A program made the translations under genes and the position numbers. DNA of 64,000 nt, taken from Anaeramoeba flamelloides. Lineage: Eukaryota > Metamonada > Anaeramoebidae. The stretch spans positions 1,674,001 to 1,738,000 of the forward strand of contig JANTQA010000072.1 in the NCBI GenBank assembly GCA_027625915.1, in the 5' to 3' direction. Under the pieces are notes generated by a model, which saw only the letters and a list, made by a program, of their open reading frames with translations, did not search any database and was not told the origin of the DNA. This document shows positions 58,726-64,000 of this stretch, one piece after another. Position 1 is the first letter of the stretch; each line of letters begins with the position of its first letter.

Positions 58726-60775
58726 TTTTGATGAATGATTAAATTTTCTTCCTCTTATTTTGATTTGATTATTTTACGTTTGTTTGTAGGATAATTTATT
58801 TTAGAAAAAAGATCAATACCTCATCTAAAAATAAAACGTGAAATATTCCCATATTTTAATTACTATAAATAAATTATTGTTAAAAAGTATAACTTTTATA
58901 GATTTTAAATCTTGAAAGAAATTTTTTCTTGAAAAAAAAAAAAAACAATAAGAAAATTTTCACAAAACTTTCTTGTTGTTTTTGGATATGGTCTAGTTCT
59001 TTAAAAAATAAAATTTTGTTCAAAAAAATAAAAATTGATTATTTTTTCGAAATTTTTAAGTATTTTTTGAGTGAGGTTTGAATGATAAATAACTTTTCTA
59101 TTTTTTAAATAAAATTTTCCCAATTTGATCCTTAAGCTTTCGAATTTCATTTTTAATTAATAAAACTTTAAGAAATCAACACCATATTTATGTATTGTTT
59201 ATCTTCAGTTTTTTTATTATTCAATCTATAACATTTCTATGAAAAAGAAAGGCATGTTTTTATTTTGAAACATGAATTAAAAATCTATGCACTAGCCAAT
59301 TCTAACAACTGTATTTTTTATGATTCTTTTTTGTTTTTTTTACTTACTTTATTATTACTAAAATAATCATTAAATCAAAGATAATAATATAATTAGTAAT
59401 ATTGTTTGAATTTTTATTTTCAAATAAATATCAAAATAATCTCAAAAAAGAAGAATTATTTTTTAAGGGATCAGTACTCTATGATAACCCGGCAAAATTT
59501 TAAAATTTATTTTATGGGTAACATTCTCTACTTGCAAATTTTGTAAATGTCAAGTGTGAAAAAAATCTGCTCGACTAAGAAACCCCAGAAAAGAAATTTT
59601 TTTTACTGAGATCCAATTTTTTTTTCCATTTTCTATGAAAATGAAAACCTTTAAATTGATTTAATTTCTTACCTTATAAAAATTTTTTATCTTGTTTATT
59701 GCCATTTTCATCATTATTACACAAAATCAAATCTTTGTTGCTAAGTATTATTTAGATAAAGATTTTTTTTCTTTTTGAGATAATTCTTTTGTTTTATCAA
59801 ATAAATTAATCTATTCAGTTAATTGAAAAATACGGGGATTTTTTTCAGAAGAATAATTATAAATATACAATTTTTAAAGTAGTTGATAAATTTTAACAAT
59901 AAATTATATTTTTGTTTCAAAGATAAAATTCGATTGTTTCAAAATAAAATTTTCTAAAAGATATTTGGGATTTTTTGTTATTTTATCCTTAAAATTCAAA
60001 ATCAAATTTTTTTCTTGGCAAAAAAGATTTAAATTTTTAGAATGATTACTTTAAATAAGACTCTATAATTTGTTAAAATAATTTTTTTGTTAAGGTATTA
60101 ATACTCTACGGCAACAGGGTAAAATTTTAAAATATGTTATTGGTGATATTCTCTTTTAAAAAATTTTGTATTTTCCATGTGTGAAAAAAATCTGTTCGAC
60201 TAAGAAACCAAAAAAAAAATATTTTTTTAGTGAGATCTTATTTGTTTTTTCCAATTTTTCTGAAAATGAAAACTATTAAAATTATTTTATTTCTTACATT
60301 ATAAAAAGTTTTTACTTTTTTTATAACCATTTCTCATCATTATTACACAAAAAGAAATCTTTGTTGCTAAGGATCATTAAGGTAAAGATTTTTTTCCAAT
60401 ATTGAGAGAAAACTTTTGGTTAACCAAAATAATTGATATATTCAATGAATTAAAAAATAATTGTATTACTTAAAAGAAGGATAGTTATAATAATTAAAGT
60501 TTTAAAGTCATTTGAAAAGTACACTAGGAAATTTTGTTTTTGTTTCTAAATAAAATTGGATTTTTTAAAATTAAATTTACATCAAAATATTTGCGAATTT
60601 GGTAATTTTATCCTCAAAAGACAAAATCTATTGTTTTATAATAAAAATGATTTAAATTGCTATAAGGGTTCTTGTGAATAAGACCAACGATTTATTAAAT
60701 ATTTATTAAATAAAAAAATATTTTCAAATTTGAAATTTTTATTTTATTTTTTCGAAATAAGAAAACAACTTTTTT
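58726..60775. other. Intergenic, repeats only
   Basis: A partial family C copy at about 59040-59295 (block CTTTAAGAAATCAACACCAT), then family A copy 3 (59455-60090) followed directly by the start of copy 4. No gene is visible. Confidence 0.55.
59455..60090 (+). repeat. Dispersed repeat family A, copy 3 (partial)
   Basis: Aligns with the middle of copies 1 and 2 (AAGGGATCAGTACTCTATGA, ACTAAGAAACCCCAGAAAAG). It breaks off where copy 4 begins with the equivalent block, so copies 3 and 4 form a head-to-tail tandem. Confidence 0.55.
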
Positions 60776-61995
60776 TGGATTGGGTGTTTATCAAGGAGAT
60801 CCTCTTTCTCCTTTATTATTTGGATTTATTAGCCATTTTTTAATTGAAAAAATTAAACACCTTGTAAAACATGTTCAGATGTTTGTTGATGATTTGATTT
60901 TGATAATGGAAGGTCCAATTTCAAAAATTGACAAAAAATTAATTATAATCTTTAAAATTATTCAAGAATTTGGAATGAATCAAAATACTGATAAAAAACT
61001 AAAGTCAAAAACTTTATCGGAAATAAAATATTTAGGAATTTGGCTTGAAAAAGAAAAATATTTACAAAAAAACTTTGAAAAAGTAAAAGATAGTTTTAAA
61101 AAAATTAAAAAAAATTTTAGCCAACAAAAACTCGTCAATGGAGTAAAATTACAAATGTTAAAATCAATATTTATTAGCCAATTATTTTATGGACTTGTAA
61201 TTTTTAATTTAAATCAAAAAGATTTTGACTCAATTGATGTTTAGAAAAATAAAAAAGTAACAAAATTTTTAAAAATAAATCCACACTTCCAAGAATAATT
61301 TATCAAACTGAAGCTAAACTTGACCAAGCCAGAATTTCAATTTACAAAAGAAGATATAAACTCAAAAAAATTAGAAATACTTGGGTTTGATCACATTTCA
61401 CAAAAATTAATATTTTTCAAGAAAAAAGATGAAAATATTAATTGGGAAATAGGAAATTTAAAATTATTGAATGTAGACCTAAATAATTTTAGACAAAAGT
61501 TAATTATAAATAGCTCTGGGTGGAAAGATCAAGAATATTTAAAAATTATTAATTATAATAACAATATCAACAAACAACAAAAATATTTAAAATGGATAGG
61601 CTCAACTTCCATTTTAAACTTAAGAAATTTCACAAATTATCTAAACAGATATTCTTATGTCTATGATAAAAATAAATTAAAAACAAAATTCTGCAACTTA
61701 TGTAAAAATCATTCTTGTCTGGAAATAATAGTAGATATCGATCATTTTTTATGGGACTGCCCATTCTATGGAAAAAATTGAAAAATTTGGATTAAGGAAT
61801 TAATTCAAATAAATAAAAATAATAAACAATTAAAGAATAATATTCTTGATATTATTCGAAATAAAGGACTCATTATTTATTTTATCATTAGTTAATGATA
61901 AAGAAAATTATGACTCTTTATTAAAATTTCGAAACAAAAATTTAGAAATTAGGGCTGAAAGAGGAAACTAGTTTCCTCCCTTCAAAATAAAAAAA
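60776..61995 (+). mobile_element. 5'-truncated non-LTR retrotransposon (LINE), decayed
   Basis: The insertion is flanked by a 17-base target duplication AAGAAAACAACTTTTTT (60759-60775 and 61996-62012) and ends in an A-rich tail (AAAATAAAAAAA). It begins inside the reverse transcriptase: GVYQGDPLSPLLF (motif typical of LINE RTs), then MFVDDLIL, the catalytic (F/Y)xDD box. The thumb region follows, and near the 3' end a zf-RVT-type Cys/His motif (CNLCKNHSC ... DHFLWDCPF). Endonuclease, ORF1 and the first half of RT are missing, as expected from target-primed integration. It is not functional: stops occur at 61242-61244 and 61779-61781. Between about 61285 and 61400 the neighbouring frame reads as the conserved protein (LPRIIYQTEAKLDQARISIY), implying small indels. 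Confidence 0.88.
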
Positions 61996-62253
61996 AAGAA
62001 AACAACTTTTTTCAAATTTTTAAGAAAAAATTTTAGCTTAATAGATCTCAATTTAATAAGGAAACTTTTGTTAAATATTCATTCATTTTTTAATCATCTA
62101 AATCACTGATATGTCAATTAGTTTTATTGACTGAGATTTGGATTGAGATATTAATTATTAAAAATAATCACAAAATAAAAAATTTTCTTTCAAAATCAAG
62201 ACTTTACAACCTAGAATGATAAATAAGTTTTCCCATTTTCAAGAATTAATTTA

Positions 62254-63185
62254 GTGTTGTGGAAAAAAAGTGAAAAAGGAAAAATGAGTGAAAAAGGAAA
62301 AAAAAGTTCAACCCAGTTTTTCATTGGGGAAATTATAACATAACTGAAAACAAAAAGTAAAATCAATAAAAAGAAGAAACCATTAAACTTCAAATCATAA
62401 TTCATTATATTATTTTCAATCAACCCAACAAACGCCATTTAATTCTACTTCCAGACCAAAATTCTTCTTGTTGTTTTGGAGATCTCAAAAATAGTCATTT
62501 TTTTTTAACAAATTTTTATTACAGTGATCAAAATAATGCGTGCACAACGACTATAATCCGTGTTTCAAAATATTATCCGTGCTTTTTTTTATTCTTCTAA
62601 CAGGGCAACATCCAATCTACTAATAAATAGTATACCTAAGTTCAAATCGGTTTTGATAGTAAAGGTCTGGTAATTTCCAGTAAAATTTAAATTATTCATG
62701 CAAATAGTTGAAAATTTTCCATAATATTCTCAATTGTTTTGAAATTTTTTGTTTTTTTTATTGATTAAAATTTTCAAAAAAATTAACTCTATTTTTTGAG
62801 ATAAATGTTGAAATTTGATCCTTCATTTTTAGAATTTCTTTTTAAATAATAGAACTTTAAGAAACCAATACCATATTTTTTTAGGCTTTATTATTGGTTT
62901 CTTTGATTGGTTAATGTATAGGTTTTCTATAACAAAAAAACACGCTTTTTATTGTGAAACACGTATTAAATTTTTTTGCAAACTTTATTTTGACTACAGT
63001 AATTGATCAATAAAAGAAAAACCCATACGAAAAAATACTATTTTAAAAAACTGATTATTGTGTTGAATACTTCCTTTTGTCTTTATTTATTTATTTATTC
63101 TGTTTTTAATTGATCTTACTTTTCATATTCAGGAACTATTAAGGTCCCCAATTAAAAACTTTGTTTCACTTTTTTTCCACCATTG
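62254..63185. mobile_element. TIR DNA transposon family E, copy 3, containing a family C element
   Basis: Left end GTGTTGTGGAAAAAAAGTGA; right end complement of GGTGGAAAAAAAGTGAAAC. It is flanked by TTA (62251-62253 and 63186-63188), a 3-bp duplication. Internal sequence matches 44765-45187 up to about 62515 and again from about 63000. The piece between (about 62515-63000) is family C and is missing from the other copy. No coding frame. Confidence 0.75.
62515..63000. repeat. Family C element inserted in a family E transposon
   Basis: Aligns with 56990-57465 along its whole length (CAACATCCAATCTACTA, AAAGGTCTGGTAATTT, CTTTAAGAAACCAATACCAT, TTATTGTGAAACACG). Both borders carry ACAGT(A/G)AT, which may mark its ends or a target duplication. 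Confidence 0.6.
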
Positions 63186-63289
63186 TTAATTTTTAATAAA
63201 AGTCTTAAATTACTATTTTTCATTTTAACTGGAAATATTTGAATTTTGAATTTCAAAAAATAGACTCAAATCAATAAATAAGTGAGATG

Positions 63290-63312
63290 AGGTTAATCCC
63301 CTTCCTTTCCAG
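63290..63312 (+). promoter_or_regulatory. GGTTAATCCCC motif upstream of the last gene
   Basis: GATGAGGTTAATCCCCTTCC lies about 130 bases before the ATG at 63422. Similar words lie before the BABAM1-like gene (about 48715-48740) and, altered, before RasGAP (about 22775). It is part of the family A 3' end, so a regulatory role is only a possibility. Confidence 0.25.
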
Positions 63313-63421
63313 AACTCCTAAAACACATATTACAAAAAATTTCAAAAGTATCTTTTTAAGATTTTATTTTCTTTAAGAAAAATGTTACTCCCTTAAAATC
63401 ATTTTTTAATTTTCAACATAA

Positions 63422-64000
63422 ATGACTTCTTCTTCTGATCTTTCTTTAAAAGGATCTAATATTGATACCAAAGAAGAAAAAAATAACCAAGAAGAAAATT
63501 TGGATGTGGAACAGGTCAAGAAAACATTAGAAACAAAAAAAGAAAAGTTACAACAAACAAAAAAAATAAAGAAGAATCTAAAACAACTAAAAGAAAGAAA
63601 ATTTGAACAAATTGATTCTGAATTTGAAAAATTAATATTACAACTCCAAAAGAAACAAAAATTATTTAAAAAAAATATTGCTAGAGTCTACCAAAAAAAG
63701 TTTACTCTTCTTGAACAAAAAGAAAAAACCTTAAAAAAACACATTAACATTTTAAAAAGTATTGAAGAAAAAAAAAAGGAAACAGAAGGATCAAATGTAG
63801 AAAAAGGAAAAGAAAAAGAAAAAGAAGAAAAAAAAGAAAAAGGAAAAAGAAAAGAAAAAAGGAAAAAAGAAGAAAAAAAAGAAAAAGTAAAAGAAAAAGG
63901 AAAAACTAAAGAAAAAGAAATTAAAAAAGAAAAAAAAGATAAAAATGGAGAAAGAAGATCAAAAACAAAAAAGAAAAAAAGTTTCAATCAACAATACCAA
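63422..64000 (+). CDS. N-terminal part of a coiled-coil, B-box-C-terminal-like protein (runs off window)
   Basis: An open frame from ATG at 63422 to the window end (193 codons, no stop). It starts MTSSSDLSLKGSNIDTKEEK, then forms a long coiled coil: LKERKFEQIDSEFEKLI, LQKKQKLFKKNIARVYQKK, LEQKEKTLKKHINILKSIEE. The spacing of aromatic, Ile and Leu positions resembles the B-box C-terminal (BBC) coiled coil of TRIM-type proteins, but no RING or B-box zinc finger precedes it in this exon. A Lys/Glu-rich, poly-purine region follows (from about 63770). The domain that would define its role lies beyond the window. The complementary strand is open only because it is poly-pyrimidine. Confidence 0.7.
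   Translation, partial: MTSSSDLSLKGSNIDTKEEKNNQEENLDVEQVKKTLETKKEKLQQTKKIKKNLKQLKERKFEQIDSEFEKLILQLQKKQKLFKKNIARVYQKKFTLLEQKEKTLKKHINILKSIEEKKKETEGSNVEKGKEKEKEEKKEKGKRKEKRKKEEKKEKVKEKGKTKEKEIKKEKKDKNGERRSKTKKKKSFNQQYQ

Larger units (their letters stand above)
60090..63345 (+). repeat. Dispersed repeat family A, copy 4, carrying two insertions
   Basis: Family A sequence is recognisable at 60090-60775, 62013-62253 and 63186-63345. The gaps are the LINE (60776-61995) and the family E element (62254-63185). Removing both restores the block order of copies 1 and 2. The last part (GAGATGAGGTTAATCCCC ... AAAACACATATTACA) matches the 3' end of copy 1. Confidence 0.6.

Overview
The window is eukaryotic nuclear DNA: extremely AT-rich (poly-A/poly-T, (TA)n and (TTA)n tracts throughout), with genes split by short GT-AG introns and reading with the standard code (TAA, TAG and TGA all act as stops). 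It is gene-poor: about nine protein genes in 64 kb. Low-complexity Lys/Glu-rich stretches and the gene set (RasGAP, RGS coiled-coil, U-box, three-repeat Myb, MERIT40/BABAM1-like, ASCC1-like, UTP15) fit a free-living protist rich in signalling proteins. An anaeramoebid-like metamonad is my best guess, but it is only an impression from protein style.

Layout: the 3' part of an unrecognised five-exon helical gene (539-2141, +); repeats to 7.1 kb; a four-exon three-repeat Myb gene (7172-11994, +) with a 2.75 kb intron full of transposon remains and a frame break at a 22-A run; a repeat-rich desert with a cluster of three small TA-flanked MITEs (13.7-15.3 kb); a Lys-rich gene with at least three exons (18645-about 20130, +); a compact three-exon RasGAP gene (23020-about 26226, +); UTP15 (29118-32289, -); an intronless 1428-residue protein with a U-box and about six PH-like repeats (35480-39766, +); a 9 kb desert; a BABAM1/MERIT40-like gene (48864-49547, +); an RGS-domain coiled-coil gene (52734 to about 55235, -); an ASCC1-like KH/2H-phosphoesterase gene (57673-58725, +); a 5'-truncated LINE (60776-61995, +); and the first exon of a B-box-C-terminal-like coiled-coil gene running off the edge (63422-64000, +).

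Most non-coding space consists of decayed dispersed repeats that can be cross-aligned inside the window. I label them A (about 1.5 kb, four copies), B (two copies), C (about 0.5 kb, several copies), D (modular foldback family, three copies), E (TIR elements with 3-bp TAA/TTA flanks, three copies) and F (TA-flanked CAGTCAG MITEs, four copies). Several are nested. The clearest case is at 60-63.3 kb, where a family A copy carries a LINE with a 17-bp target duplication and also a family E element that itself contains a family C element.

The genes do not form an operon-like system. Themes are Ras/G-protein signalling (RasGAP, RGS), ubiquitin and DNA repair (U-box protein, BABAM1-like, ASCC1-like), ribosome biogenesis (UTP15) and transcription (Myb). 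The most unusual protein is the U-box protein, with a ubiquitin-like-looking N-terminus and tandem PH-like repeats separated by charged linkers. I saw no tRNA, rRNA, CRISPR array or viral element.
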